Shown piece by piece: positions 18,268 through 26,903 of a stretch of DNA of 64,000 nt. This DNA is from Shimia sp. R9_2 (GTDB taxonomy: Bacteria > Pseudomonadota > Alphaproteobacteria > Rhodobacterales > Rhodobacteraceae). Where the stretch lies: positions 788,011 through 852,010 of the forward strand of contig NZ_JAGHRO010000002.1 of the NCBI RefSeq assembly GCF_017743735.1, written 5' to 3'. The position numbers were made by a program, and so were the translations under genes. The notes below the pieces were generated by a model, which did no database searches, was not told the origin of the DNA, and saw nothing but the letters and a program-made list of their open reading frames with translations. Every line of letters begins with the position of its first letter. The stretch's first letter is position 1.

Positions 18268-18594
18268 ATGCAGCTTTATACACTCTTATTGGCCATCACT
18301 GGCGTGGCATTCATGGTCTTTCTGGCCGCGAATATCCTCAGCGACACCCCGCGTTTGAAAAAGCTTGAGCCGCTGTTTGTCGGCCTCAGTTTGGGCATCG
18401 TGTTCTGGGCGCTGCTCACCTCCTCCACCGGCAAATCGGAACCGTTTTCCGAAAGCATCGCCCATGCCAATTTGTCCAAGCTGCAATGGGCCTCTTCCTG
18501 CCCGGCCAAGGCAGGTGGGCCGCTGACGCAGCAAGGCAATTTTCAATGTTGCCCCGCGAAAGAGCCCAACTCCGTCGCCTGCCTGCATCGTTAA
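18268..18594 (+). CDS. Small membrane protein, unknown function
   Basis: 108 residues from ATG 18268 (MQLYTLLLAITGVAFMVF); a TTG at 18202 is an alternative but adds an unlikely N-terminus. Two hydrophobic segments (residues 1-24 and about 38-52) are joined by a short basic loop (RLKKLEP). The C-terminal 45 residues are polar with four cysteines, including a CC pair (QCCPAKEPNSVAC). No family recognised; the ribosome-binding site is weak. Coding status is supported by the membrane pattern and a following hairpin, not by homology. Confidence 0.5.
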   Translation: MQLYTLLLAITGVAFMVFLAANILSDTPRLKKLEPLFVGLSLGIVFWALLTSSTGKSEPFSESIAHANLSKLQWASSCPAKAGGPLTQQGNFQCCPAKEPNSVACLHR

Positions 18595-18597
18595 GGC

Positions 18598-18628
18598 AAC
18601 AAAAAAGCCCGCCATAAAAGACGGGCTC
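18598..18628. terminator. Shared hairpin terminator between convergent genes
   Basis: AGCCCG and CGGGCT form a stem around CCATAAAAGA. On the minus strand it is followed by TTTTTTGTT, so it is mainly the terminator of the FKBP gene; on the plus strand the T tract is poor. Confidence 0.75.
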
Positions 18629-18654
18629 TTCGCTGAATTCTACTGAGCACAGGT

Positions 18655-19083
18655 TCAGTTGATCGAGACCAGCTCGATCGCAAAGGTCAGATCTTTGCCC
18701 GCCAGCATGTGGTTGGCATCCAACTTCACGATCTCTTCGGTGATCTCAACCACGGTCACAGGCACAACCTGACCTGTCGGGGATTGCATCTGCAGCTGCA
18801 GGCCGATTTCCAGCGGGATCTCTGCCGGGATCTGCTCACGCGGCACATCCTGTACGGCTTCGTCATGACGCGGGCCATAGGCCTGATCCGCCGGGATCTC
18901 TGCGACTTTCTTGTCACCCACACTCATACCATCCACGGCGCTGTCAAAGCCCGCGATCACCTGACCGGAGCCAAGGGTGAACTCCAGCGGATCGCGCCCT
19001 TCAGAGCTGTCAAAAACAGACCCGTCACTCAGGGTGCCAGTGTAGTGGATGCGGACGGTGTCGCCCGATTTCGCTGCGGTCAT
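18655..19083 (-). CDS. FKBP-type peptidyl-prolyl cis-trans isomerase, SlyD-like
   Basis: 142 residues from ATG 19083 (GGGACA upstream; another ATG lies four codons earlier). FKBP domain with an inserted flap: VRIHYTGTLSDGSVFDSS, PLEFTLGSGQVIAGFD and MSVGDKKVAEIPADQAYG are typical, and the insert-in-flap occupies about residues 65-120. The C-terminus (HMLAGKDLTFAIELVSI) closes the FKBP domain. It lacks the histidine/cysteine-rich metal tail of E. coli SlyD. Acts as folding helper in the cytoplasm. Confidence 0.92.
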   Translation of the reverse strand: MTAAKSGDTVRIHYTGTLSDGSVFDSSEGRDPLEFTLGSGQVIAGFDSAVDGMSVGDKKVAEIPADQAYGPRHDEAVQDVPREQIPAEIPLEIGLQLQMQSPTGQVVPVTVVEITEEIVKLDANHMLAGKDLTFAIELVSIN

Positions 19084-19223
19084 AAAATGTCCCATCTGTC
19101 AGCATGTCCCGACCAAAGCGTCGGCTTTAAAGGCGCACCCTATAGACCTTGGTGTTAATTGGCAAACAGGCCTTTTCGCCCTGCGTCAAACCTGCCAGTC
19201 TGCACTTTAAATGGGAGGATCAC

Positions 19224-19910
19224 ATGGCCATCACAACTTGTGTTTTTGACGCTTACGGCACGCTTTTTGACGTCGCCGCCGCCGCGCGGGAAGCCGCAAG
19301 CGAACCGGGACGAGAGGCTTTTGCGGCGCATTGGATGGATGTCGCAAACAACTGGCGTCTCAAACAGCTGCAATACACATGGCTGCGCGCCGTGGCAGAT
19401 GCCCACACCGATTTCTGGGAAGTCACCCAAAACGGTCTGGACTGGGCGCTGGAGTCCTCGGGCCTGCAGGGCGATGCTAAGCTGCGCGAGCGCCTTCTGG
19501 CGCTTTACTGGGAGCTTTCGGCCTACCCCGAAGTGCCCGCCATGCTGGCCAAACTGAAGGCCGCCGGTTTCAACACCGCAATCCTGTCCAATGGCTCGCC
19601 TGACATGCTCAACGGCGCGGTGCAGTCGGCGCAGGTTGGCGAATTTCTGGATGATGTGCTCAGCGTCGAAGATGTGGGCATCTTCAAACCCGCCGCCTCC
19701 GTCTATGACCTTGTTGGCAAGCGGTTCAACTGCGCCAAAGACGAGGTGCTCTTTGTTTCCTCCAATGGCTGGGACGCAGGCTGCGCCACCGGCTACGGCT
19801 TCACCACCGCCTGGGTCAACCGCGCAGGCGAACCGGTGGACCGCCTGCCCTGGCAACCGGCTCATATTCTGTCCGACCTGACCACCATCCCCGATCTTGC
19901 GAGCCCCTGA
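19224..19910 (+). CDS. Haloacid dehalogenase, type II
   Basis: 228 residues from ATG 19224 (GGGAGGA upstream). HAD-superfamily hydrolase: nucleophile Asp in FDAYGTLFDV, Ser/Asn motif in AILSNGSPDML, Lys in VEDVGIFKPAASVY and the SSNGWDAGCATGYGF motif of L-2-haloacid dehalogenases, with FWEVTQNGLDWAL in the cap. It would convert L-2-haloacids to D-2-hydroxyacids. Its stop shares one base with the start of the next hydrolase (TGATG), so the two are coupled. Confidence 0.88.
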   Translation: MAITTCVFDAYGTLFDVAAAAREAASEPGREAFAAHWMDVANNWRLKQLQYTWLRAVADAHTDFWEVTQNGLDWALESSGLQGDAKLRERLLALYWELSAYPEVPAMLAKLKAAGFNTAILSNGSPDMLNGAVQSAQVGEFLDDVLSVEDVGIFKPAASVYDLVGKRFNCAKDEVLFVSSNGWDAGCATGYGFTTAWVNRAGEPVDRLPWQPAHILSDLTTIPDLASP

Positions 19911-20755
19911 TGCCCCATTTCACCACGTCTGATGGCCTGTCGATCTACTTTGACGACACCGGCGGCAACGGCCCCGCTGTGCTCTGCCTCTCCGGCCTCA
20001 CCCGCAACGCCACCGATTTTGACTATGTGCTGCCACATCTGACTGATGCCCGTGTGATCCGCATGGATTACCGCGGCCGCGGGCAGTCGGACTGGGCCGA
20101 GGATTTCAGCACCTACAGCCTGCCGCGCGAAGCCCTGGACGCGCTGGAGCTGCTTGACCACCTCGGCCTTGAGACAACCGCCATTCTTGGCACCTCTCGC
20201 GGAGGCCTCATCGCGCTGTTGCTGACAGAAATGGCCGCGCATCGCATCACCGGAGTCTGCTTCAACGACGTTGGCCCGGTGATCGAAACCGAAGGGCTTG
20301 AGGTCATCCTTGTTTTCATCGGTCGCAACCCGGTCTGGAAAACCCGCGCGGAGGCCGCAGAAGCCCTCGCCCAGCGCCTGCCGGCCTTTCACAATGTTCC
20401 GGCCAGCCGTTGGGCGGAAGAAGCCGAGCACCACTTTGTCGAAACCGAAACCGGCCTTGCGATCAACTACGACCCCAAACTGCGCAATGCCGTGCTGGCG
20501 GAGTTTGATCCCAAAGCCCCTGCAAGCGACATGTGGCCCCAGTTTGACAAGCTCGCGGGCCTGCCCCTCGCGGTGCTGCGCGGGGAAAACAGCGACATCC
20601 TCAGCCGCGACACCGTTGAAGAGATGCAGGCCCGCGCGCCCATGCTCTCCGCAGAGGTCGCTGACCGCGCCCATGTGCCCTTCTTGGACGAACCTGAAAG
20701 CCTCACTGTACTGCACCAATGGATTGCCAACCTCAAAGAGCGTGAAACCAAATGA
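19910..20755 (+). CDS. Alpha/beta hydrolase
   Basis: 281 residues. Alpha/beta-hydrolase fold with nucleophile elbow GTSRGG (about residue 95) and catalytic His in DRAHVPFLDEPESL near the C-terminus. The Ser in G-T-S-R-G-G is the expected nucleophile. The substrate is unknown. Coupled to the dehalogenase upstream (TGATG) and to the PLP dehydratase downstream (ATGA overlap), so the three form one transcript. Confidence 0.85.
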   Translation: MPHFTTSDGLSIYFDDTGGNGPAVLCLSGLTRNATDFDYVLPHLTDARVIRMDYRGRGQSDWAEDFSTYSLPREALDALELLDHLGLETTAILGTSRGGLIALLLTEMAAHRITGVCFNDVGPVIETEGLEVILVFIGRNPVWKTRAEAAEALAQRLPAFHNVPASRWAEEAEHHFVETETGLAINYDPKLRNAVLAEFDPKAPASDMWPQFDKLAGLPLAVLRGENSDILSRDTVEEMQARAPMLSAEVADRAHVPFLDEPESLTVLHQWIANLKERETK

Positions 20756-21726
20756 ACATCGACATGATCCGCGCCGCCCAAAAGCGCCTGAACGGCCACG
20801 CGCGGCGCACCCCCATGCTGACCTCCCCCTTTCTGGATGAGATCGCAGGCCGCCGCGTTCTGATAAAACCGGAATGCCTGCAGCACACCGGATCGTTCAA
20901 GTTTCGCGGCGGCTGGTCGGCGGTCTCCGCATTGGATGAGGCAACCCGCAAACGCGGCATCATCGCCTATTCCTCCGGCAACCACGCCCAAGGCGTCGCG
21001 ATGGCGGCGGCAGCCCATGACGCGCCCGCAGTGATTGTCATGCCCAGAGACGCGCCGCAGCTCAAAATCGACAACACCCGCGCGCTTGGCGCCGAGGTGG
21101 TGCTTTATGACCGCGCGGGTGGTGAAAACCGCGAAGAAGTCGGCGGCACCATTGCCCAAGAACGCGGCCTGACCCTGATCCGCCCCTATGACGATCCGCA
21201 GGTGATCGCCGGTCAGGGCACCACCGGGCTTGAGATCGCAGAGCAGGCTGCGGAACTGGGCGTGGCGTCGGGCGACGTTCTAGTCTGTTGCGGCGGCGGC
21301 GGGCTAACCTCCGGCATCGCGCTGGCGCTTGAGGCCGAAGCGCCTGAGATGCGCGTGCGCACCGCCGAGCCTGAAGAGTTTGACGATGTGGCCCGCTCGC
21401 TTGCCTCAGGGGACATTGAAAGCAACACCCGCCTCTCCGGCTCGCTTTGTGACGCGATCATCACGCCAAGCCCGGGCGAGATCACCTTCCCGATCATGTC
21501 CCGCCTCTGCGGCCCCGGCCTTGTCGTCACCGAAGACGAAGCCCTGCACGCCATGGCCCTCGCGTTCAAACGTCTGAAAATCATCGTGGAACCGGGAGGC
21601 GCCGTCGCCTTGGCCGCCGCGCTGTTTCATGGCGATCAGATCGACGGGGAAGCGGTTATGGCCGTCTGCACCGGCGGCAATGTGGACGCGGATGTGTTCG
21701 CGGATGCTCTTGCCAAATACGCCTAA
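20752..21726 (+). CDS. Threonine/serine dehydratase family PLP enzyme
   Basis: 324 residues. Fold-type II PLP enzyme: the Schiff-base lysine is in HTGSFKFRGGWSAV, the phosphate-binding glycine loop in CCGGGGLTSGIAL, and SSGNHAQGVAMAA is the substrate loop. The length and the absence of a C-terminal ACT domain fit catabolic threonine dehydratase or serine racemase/dehydratase rather than biosynthetic IlvA. It is the last gene of the dehalogenase-hydrolase-dehydratase unit. Confidence 0.88.
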   Translation: MNIDMIRAAQKRLNGHARRTPMLTSPFLDEIAGRRVLIKPECLQHTGSFKFRGGWSAVSALDEATRKRGIIAYSSGNHAQGVAMAAAAHDAPAVIVMPRDAPQLKIDNTRALGAEVVLYDRAGGENREEVGGTIAQERGLTLIRPYDDPQVIAGQGTTGLEIAEQAAELGVASGDVLVCCGGGGLTSGIALALEAEAPEMRVRTAEPEEFDDVARSLASGDIESNTRLSGSLCDAIITPSPGEITFPIMSRLCGPGLVVTEDEALHAMALAFKRLKIIVEPGGAVALAAALFHGDQIDGEAVMAVCTGGNVDADVFADALAKYA

Positions 21727-21818
21727 CACAAGGATCGCGCCCGCCTCCGAAGGGCGGCCCACAGCATGACATGACTTGCCCGCTCCCCAAACGCCGCTAT
21801 CTTGGCTGAAGTTGCGAA

Positions 21819-21854
21819 ATCGCGCCCGCCCTTGGGGGCGGGGCCGGGCGCGAT
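21819..21854. terminator. Strong hairpin between the PLP dehydratase and the next gene
   Basis: ATCGCGCCCG (21819-21828) is perfectly complementary to CGGGCGCGAT (21845-21854). No T tract follows, so it may be a rho-independent-like stop, an mRNA end protector or a repeat remnant. The 12-mer ATCGCGCCCGCC also occurs at 21734-21745. Confidence 0.5.
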
Positions 21855-21895
21855 CCGAGCCGCTACGCGTCTCGGTCATTTAAGAGACCTATTTG

Positions 21896-23089
21896 ATGAC
21901 CCAATTCACCATCGCCTCTTTCAACGTCAAAAACCTCATCGGCCCGGATCAGGAATACTACACCTTCCAATCCTACACCCCAGAGGAATACGCTTGGAAA
22001 GAAGACTGGACCGCCTCCCAGCTTTTCTCCATGGACGCCGACATCATCGGGTTTCAGGAAATCTTTGAGGAAAGCGCGCTGCGCGATGTGGTGGCAGAGG
22101 CCGACCGCATCGGGGCCGCCTCTAATGAGGCCGTCATCCCCGACCGCTCCAAGCGCTATCACCGCAAGGCGATCTTCCGCAAACTGGGCTACACGCCTTA
22201 TGGCACCGAGGGCCTGTTTGTGGCCCCCAACGTGAATGACACAGGAGAACCCGGCAACCGCCGCCCCGGCGTCGCCATCCTGTCCCGCTTCGGCTTTGCG
22301 GAACCGCCTGAGATCATTCAGGAACTTTCCGAACCGATCAGAATCCCTTTTGCGGCCTTGGGCGGTGGCGAGGCTGGCCATTTCACGCTCACCCGCACCT
22401 CACGCCCGATCCTGAAGGCGCGCATACCGGTGGGCGATCAGATCATCACCGTCTTCAACTGCCACCTCAAATCCAAGCTGGGGGAGTTCCCACGCGATCC
22501 CGAAACCGGTGCCGCGCCTGAGGCTGATCTCACCACCTATGACCCACTTGGCCGCGCCATGGGGGCGATCCGCGCCAGCCTGCGCCGCATGGCCGAGGCT
22601 TGGGTTTTACGCCGCGCCATTGTCGAAGAGTTGAACCTTGGCCGCCCTGTCATGGTGCTCGGGGATTTCAACGATGGCGAACATGCGGTCAGCTCGGAAA
22701 TCATCTCCGGCGAGGTGCCCTTCCGCAACTACAGCTGGATGCTGCGCCATGACGCCAAACACGCCAACGACCGCTACACGCGCGGCGAAAACGACGCCAT
22801 TCAGGAAGCCGTTGGCGCGGTGCGCCTCACCTCAGCCGAGGCGCTTTTCACCCGCAAATCCCTGCGCGACATGGTCTACACAACAGCCTTTGGCGGGGTC
22901 TATGAAAGCATTGACCAAATCTACCTTTCGCGCCATTTCCACCCGGACAACCCCGAGCGCTTGGGCGATATGGAATACTTCAGCGTTCTGAACGACCATC
23001 TCACCGATGGCAGCCACGCCGAAGCGCCCTACAACAAGCTCGCGTCTGATCACGGGCAGATCATGGCCCACATGCGCCTGAAGGACTAA
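21896..23089 (+). CDS. Endonuclease/exonuclease/phosphatase family protein
   Basis: 397 residues from ATG 21896 (a TTG directly before it is the alternative). EEP fold: IASFNVKNL at the N-terminus, DIIGFQEIF carrying the metal-binding Glu, FNCHLKSKLG, VLGDFNDGEHA (catalytic Asp-Asn) and SDHGQIMA at the C-terminus (catalytic Asp-His). No signal peptide, so probably cytoplasmic. Substrate could be DNA, a phosphoester or a signalling nucleotide. Begins a second plus-strand run with pcaD-like and other genes. Confidence 0.85.
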   Translation: MTQFTIASFNVKNLIGPDQEYYTFQSYTPEEYAWKEDWTASQLFSMDADIIGFQEIFEESALRDVVAEADRIGAASNEAVIPDRSKRYHRKAIFRKLGYTPYGTEGLFVAPNVNDTGEPGNRRPGVAILSRFGFAEPPEIIQELSEPIRIPFAALGGGEAGHFTLTRTSRPILKARIPVGDQIITVFNCHLKSKLGEFPRDPETGAAPEADLTTYDPLGRAMGAIRASLRRMAEAWVLRRAIVEELNLGRPVMVLGDFNDGEHAVSSEIISGEVPFRNYSWMLRHDAKHANDRYTRGENDAIQEAVGAVRLTSAEALFTRKSLRDMVYTTAFGGVYESIDQIYLSRHFHPDNPERLGDMEYFSVLNDHLTDGSHAEAPYNKLASDHGQIMAHMRLKD

Positions 23090-23094
23090 CAGCT

Positions 23095-23883
23095 ATGCCT
23101 TTTGCCACGCTCAACGGCATTCAAATCCACTACCGCGACGAAGGAGACCCAACCGGCGCGCCAGTGGTGTTTATCAACTCATTGGGCAGCACCCTGCAGC
23201 TCTGGGATCCGGTCCTGCAGCATCTGTCCAGCGGTCTGCGCATCCTGCGCGCCGACATGCGCGGCCATGGGCAGACCGACGTGCCGCCCGCGCCCTACGC
23301 CATGGGCCAATTGGTCAAAGACACCGAGGCGTTGCTTGATCATCTGAATGTCAAAGACGCGCTGGTGGTCGGCCTCTCCATCGGCGGCATGATTGCGCAG
23401 GGTTTGGCGGTCAAACGGCTCGATCTGGTGCGCGCCATGGTGATCTCCAATACCGCCGCCAAGATCGGCTCCCCCAAGATGTGGGATGAGCGCATCGAGG
23501 CGGTTCAGACCAAAGGGCTCCCCGCCATCGCGCCGGAGATCATGACCCGCTGGTTTGGCCGCGATTTTCAGGCACGTCCCGAAATGGCCCATTGGCAAGC
23601 GATGTTGGCGGCCGCCCCGGCAGAGGGCTATATCGGCTGCTGCGCGGCCATAAAGGGCACAGACTTCTATACGCCCACCTCCGGGCTGCGCCTGCCAACG
23701 CTTGGTATCGCGGGGCCGGAGGACAAAACAACGCCCCCCGATCTGGTGCGCGAAACCGTCGAGCTGATCCCCGGCGCGCGTATGGAGCTTTTGCGCCGCG
23801 CAGGCCATCTGCCCTGTGTGGAAAAGCCCGTCGAATACGCCCAACTCCTCACCGACTTCATGAAAGAAACCGGCCATGTCTGA
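23095..23883 (+). CDS. pcaD: 3-oxoadipate enol-lactonase (PcaD-like)
   Basis: 262 residues. Alpha/beta hydrolase of the beta-ketoadipate pathway, hydrolysing 3-oxoadipate enol-lactone to 3-oxoadipate. Typical are FINSLGSTLQLWD, RADMRGHGQTDVP, the nucleophile elbow GLSIGGM and the C-terminal catalytic His in RRAGHLPCVEKP. A PcaB-like gene two places downstream supports the assignment, though no other pca gene (pcaH, pcaG, pcaC, pcaQ) is present. Its end overlaps the next hydrolase by eight bases. Confidence 0.85.
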   Translation: MPFATLNGIQIHYRDEGDPTGAPVVFINSLGSTLQLWDPVLQHLSSGLRILRADMRGHGQTDVPPAPYAMGQLVKDTEALLDHLNVKDALVVGLSIGGMIAQGLAVKRLDLVRAMVISNTAAKIGSPKMWDERIEAVQTKGLPAIAPEIMTRWFGRDFQARPEMAHWQAMLAAAPAEGYIGCCAAIKGTDFYTPTSGLRLPTLGIAGPEDKTTPPDLVRETVELIPGARMELLRRAGHLPCVEKPVEYAQLLTDFMKETGHV

Positions 23884-24610
23884 CACCTCTTCCTCTGGCG
23901 CTGACATTCTTCTGGTACACGGCTCCTGCCACGGCGCATGGTGCTGGCGAGACCTCATCCCCGCGCTGGAGGCGCTTGGCCACCATCCCCGCGCCATCGA
24001 CCTACCGTCGCATGGCGAGGATCAAACACCCGTCTCCGAGGTGACACTGGAAAGCTGCGCGCAGGCTGTTGTGGATGCGCTTGGCGACAACACCGTGGTG
24101 CTGGGGCACAGCTGGGGCGGCTTCCCGATCACCCGCGCCGCCGACATGGCACCGACACAGATCGCGCGCCTGATCTACCTCTGTGCCTACACCCCTTGGG
24201 ACGGCCACGCCCTCGCTGACATGCGCCGCGCCGCGCCGCGCCAGCCTTTGATGAAAGCCGTCGTCAAATCCGCAGACGGCGCCAGCTACACCATTGACCC
24301 CGCACAAACCCGCGCGGCCTTCTATCACGACTGCCCCGCAGGCACCGAGGATTTTGCCAACGCCAACCTATGCCTCCAGTCGATCCGCGCGCAGTCTGAT
24401 CCGATCACTCTTGGCGAAGGCCACCGCGCCATGCCCCGCAGCTACATCCGCTGCCTTGATGATCAGACCATTCCGCCCGAATTTCAGGTCACAATGACGC
24501 AGGACTGGCCCAGCACAGATGTTTATGAGATGCCCACAAGCCATTCTCCGTTTTTCGCCGATCCCGCAGGCCTCGCCGCGCTGATCGACCGCATTCTGAA
24601 AGCCAACTGA
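23876..24610 (+). CDS. Alpha/beta hydrolase (esterase-like)
   Basis: 244 residues. Resembles the plant-esterase/methylesterase-like branch of alpha/beta hydrolases: ILLVHGSCHGAWCWRDLIPALEALGH at the N-terminus (oxyanion region), elbow GHSWGGFP and a catalytic His in TSHSPFFADP. Starts within the pcaD stop (ATGTCTGA) and shares TGATG with the next gene, so all three are translationally coupled. No function in the beta-ketoadipate pathway is established. Confidence 0.8.
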   Translation: MSDTSSSGADILLVHGSCHGAWCWRDLIPALEALGHHPRAIDLPSHGEDQTPVSEVTLESCAQAVVDALGDNTVVLGHSWGGFPITRAADMAPTQIARLIYLCAYTPWDGHALADMRRAAPRQPLMKAVVKSADGASYTIDPAQTRAAFYHDCPAGTEDFANANLCLQSIRAQSDPITLGEGHRAMPRSYIRCLDDQTIPPEFQVTMTQDWPSTDVYEMPTSHSPFFADPAGLAALIDRILKAN

Positions 24611-25389
24611 TGACCGCCTCCGTTTTTGACAGCCCGATGTTCACCAAGCGCTTCCCTGTGGGCGAGGCCGGGCGTCTTTTTACACATAGCGCCGAGCTGC
24701 GCGCCGCCCTGCTGGTGCTTGGCACATTGGCCAAGGTTCAGGCCACCCGTGGCGACATTCCCGAAGACAGCGGCTTTTTCATCCACCGCAGCGCGATGGA
24801 GGTGCAGGTGGATCCCGCGGGCCTGTCTGACGGTCTCGCCACCGATCAAACCTACGTGCCTGCGCTGATTGCCGCCTTTGACAAAGCCATGGAAGCGCCG
24901 GAGCACAGCCGCTTCATCGGTCAAAACGCAGACCCGCAAGACATCGCAGACACCGCCCTGATGCTGCGCCTGCGCCAACTGTTGGGCCTCGCGGAAACCG
25001 CCCTCAAGGCCCTGCCCGAAACCAATCAAACCGTGGCCGCCCTGGCGGAATTGCCCGCGCTGCGCGCAGAGAGCATCCACGCGGCGTTTGCCAAGGATGC
25101 GGAGCTCGGCGATGAGATCGCCAAAGCCCTCTCGCTGGGGGCAACGGGAGATGTCCAGCAGAGCACGCGCAGCATCTCGCAATGGCTCACTGCCGCCGCG
25201 CAGGCCGCCGCCACTCAGATGCCCCACTGCACAGCCACAGCAGCCCTGCTGCAACAGCTGCAAACCCTCAACGGCACCCTGCAGCTCAGCGCGCTCGAGC
25301 CCCACGCCGCCATGGCCGAAACCCTGCATCTGCCACAGATCGCTCTGGGCAGCCTGTCGCTCCTCTTGATGGCCGCGCCCAACACCTGA
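24610..25389 (+). CDS. Shrunken PcaB-like (3-carboxymuconate cycloisomerase-related) protein
   Basis: 259 residues. The first ~85 residues (ASVFDSPMFTKRFP, SAELRAALLVLGTLAKVQA, FIHRSAMEVQVDPAGLS) match the N-terminal domain of PcaB of the fumarase/aspartase superfamily, and DPQDIADTALMLRLRQLL aligns with the usual T-S-Q-D-I-x-D-T-A segment. Full-length PcaB has about 350-450 residues; here the Q-x-A-T helix and the GSS-x-M-P-x-K-x-N-P signature loop are missing. The protein is therefore unlikely to be an active cycloisomerase. The frame is open and coupled to the gene before it, so it may be an expressed remnant. Confidence 0.75.
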   Translation: MTASVFDSPMFTKRFPVGEAGRLFTHSAELRAALLVLGTLAKVQATRGDIPEDSGFFIHRSAMEVQVDPAGLSDGLATDQTYVPALIAAFDKAMEAPEHSRFIGQNADPQDIADTALMLRLRQLLGLAETALKALPETNQTVAALAELPALRAESIHAAFAKDAELGDEIAKALSLGATGDVQQSTRSISQWLTAAAQAAATQMPHCTATAALLQQLQTLNGTLQLSALEPHAAMAETLHLPQIALGSLSLLLMAAPNT

Positions 25390-25612
25390 CGAGACCGGAG
25401 TGCCACTAGGGCCGAAAGAGTAAGAAAAACCCCACTCGCGCCAAAGGTGCCGTAAGGGAAACATTGCACCCTTCAAAGGCTTGCGCCAGCCTGCCCGCAA
25501 CTTTTGGAGCTGTGGGGAGGCACGTCAAAGAGCGGCACATCCAGAGGCTCGCTCCCTGCGTACTCACACCAGAAACCCGGCCCCGGCCATCCGCAGGACA
25601 GACAGCAGACCT

Positions 25613-26815
25613 ATGAAAAACCGGCTTCCCGTTTTGTTGATCCTCGCCACCGTCATCATTGATGCCATGGGCATCGGGCTCATCCTGCCGGTCATGCCTG
25701 ATCTCATCCGAGAGGTCACCGGAGGCGATCTCGGCGCGGCGGCGATCTGGGGCGGCGTGCTCTCCACGGTCTTTGCCTTCATGCAGTTTCTCTGCGGCCC
25801 GCTTCTGGGCAACCTGTCCGATCGCTTTGGCCGCCGCCCGGTCCTGTTGATATCGCTGACCGTGATGTCCGCTGACTATGTGATCATGGCGCTGGCGCAA
25901 AACATCTGGGTTCTGGTGATCGGCCGCATCGTCGCCGGCATCACCGCTGCCACCTATGCCACCGCCATGGCCTATATGGCCGACATCTCAAGCGCGCAGG
26001 ACAAGGCCCGCGCCTTTGGCATCGTCGGCGCAGGTGTGGGCATCGGCTTTGTGCTTGGCCCCGCCATGGGCGGCATCCTTGGACAGTTCGGCACCCGTGC
26101 GCCCTTCTGGGCCGCCGCCCTGCTTGCGGGCGGCAACGCCCTCCTCGGCTACATGGTCCTCAAAGAAACCGTCAGCGCCGCCAACCGCCGTACCTTTGAA
26201 TGGCGCCGCGCCAACCCGCTGGGCGCGCTTTATGCACTCAACCACCTGCCCACGATGACCAAACTGCTGGTGGTGTTTTTCCTCTATCAGGTGGCCGCCG
26301 CCGTCTACCCCGCCATCTGGGCCTATTTCGTGACCGAGCGCTTTGCCTGGGAAGAGGGCATGATTGGCCTCTCTCTTTCCACCTACGGGCTCTGCTACGC
26401 CATCGTGCAGGCGGCGCTGATTGCCCCCACCATCAAATGGTTTGGCAACCGCCGCGCCGTGATCATCGGCCTCGCGCTGGAGGTCTTTGCGCTGATCTAT
26501 ATCGGCTTTGTCCCCACCGGCATGCTGCTCCTGATGGGCATCCCCATCGCCGCGCTCGCCTCTGTGGGTCTGCCCGCGCTGCAAGGCATCATGAGCCGCC
26601 GCGTTGCCGATGATGCGCAGGGCGAGCTGCAGGGCATTTCCTCGTCCCTGACCTCACTGGCGCATGTGCTTGCGCCTTTGGTGATGACGCAGGCATTTGC
26701 CTATTTTTCCGCCGATCACGCCCCGCTCTACCTGCCCGGCGCGCCCTTCCTGCTGGCCGCCGTGCTCATGGTCCTCTCCCTTGGTGTCTTCATGAACTCA
26801 CGTAGGGGAACTTAA
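25613..26815 (+). CDS. MFS transporter, tetracycline-efflux-like
   Basis: 400 residues from ATG 25613; the open frame upstream has no homology. Twelve hydrophobic segments. Motif A of 12-TM drug antiporters, GNLSDRFGRRPVLL, lies in the first cytoplasmic loop, and the LPVMPDLIREVTG start and ATAMAYMADIS segment resemble TetA-type class transporters. Proton-coupled export is likely; tetracycline is only one possible substrate. It stands apart from the upstream cluster by 220 bases in which no clear signal was seen. Confidence 0.82.
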   Translation: MKNRLPVLLILATVIIDAMGIGLILPVMPDLIREVTGGDLGAAAIWGGVLSTVFAFMQFLCGPLLGNLSDRFGRRPVLLISLTVMSADYVIMALAQNIWVLVIGRIVAGITAATYATAMAYMADISSAQDKARAFGIVGAGVGIGFVLGPAMGGILGQFGTRAPFWAAALLAGGNALLGYMVLKETVSAANRRTFEWRRANPLGALYALNHLPTMTKLLVVFFLYQVAAAVYPAIWAYFVTERFAWEEGMIGLSLSTYGLCYAIVQAALIAPTIKWFGNRRAVIIGLALEVFALIYIGFVPTGMLLLMGIPIAALASVGLPALQGIMSRRVADDAQGELQGISSSLTSLAHVLAPLVMTQAFAYFSADHAPLYLPGAPFLLAAVLMVLSLGVFMNSRRGT

Positions 26816-26903
26816 CCTGAAAACGACGTGCTTTGTCTGGAACTGACCAACCGATCACCTCTAAGCTGCCAGAGTGACAGGGACCGGAGGAGGAAAGATC
26901 CAC

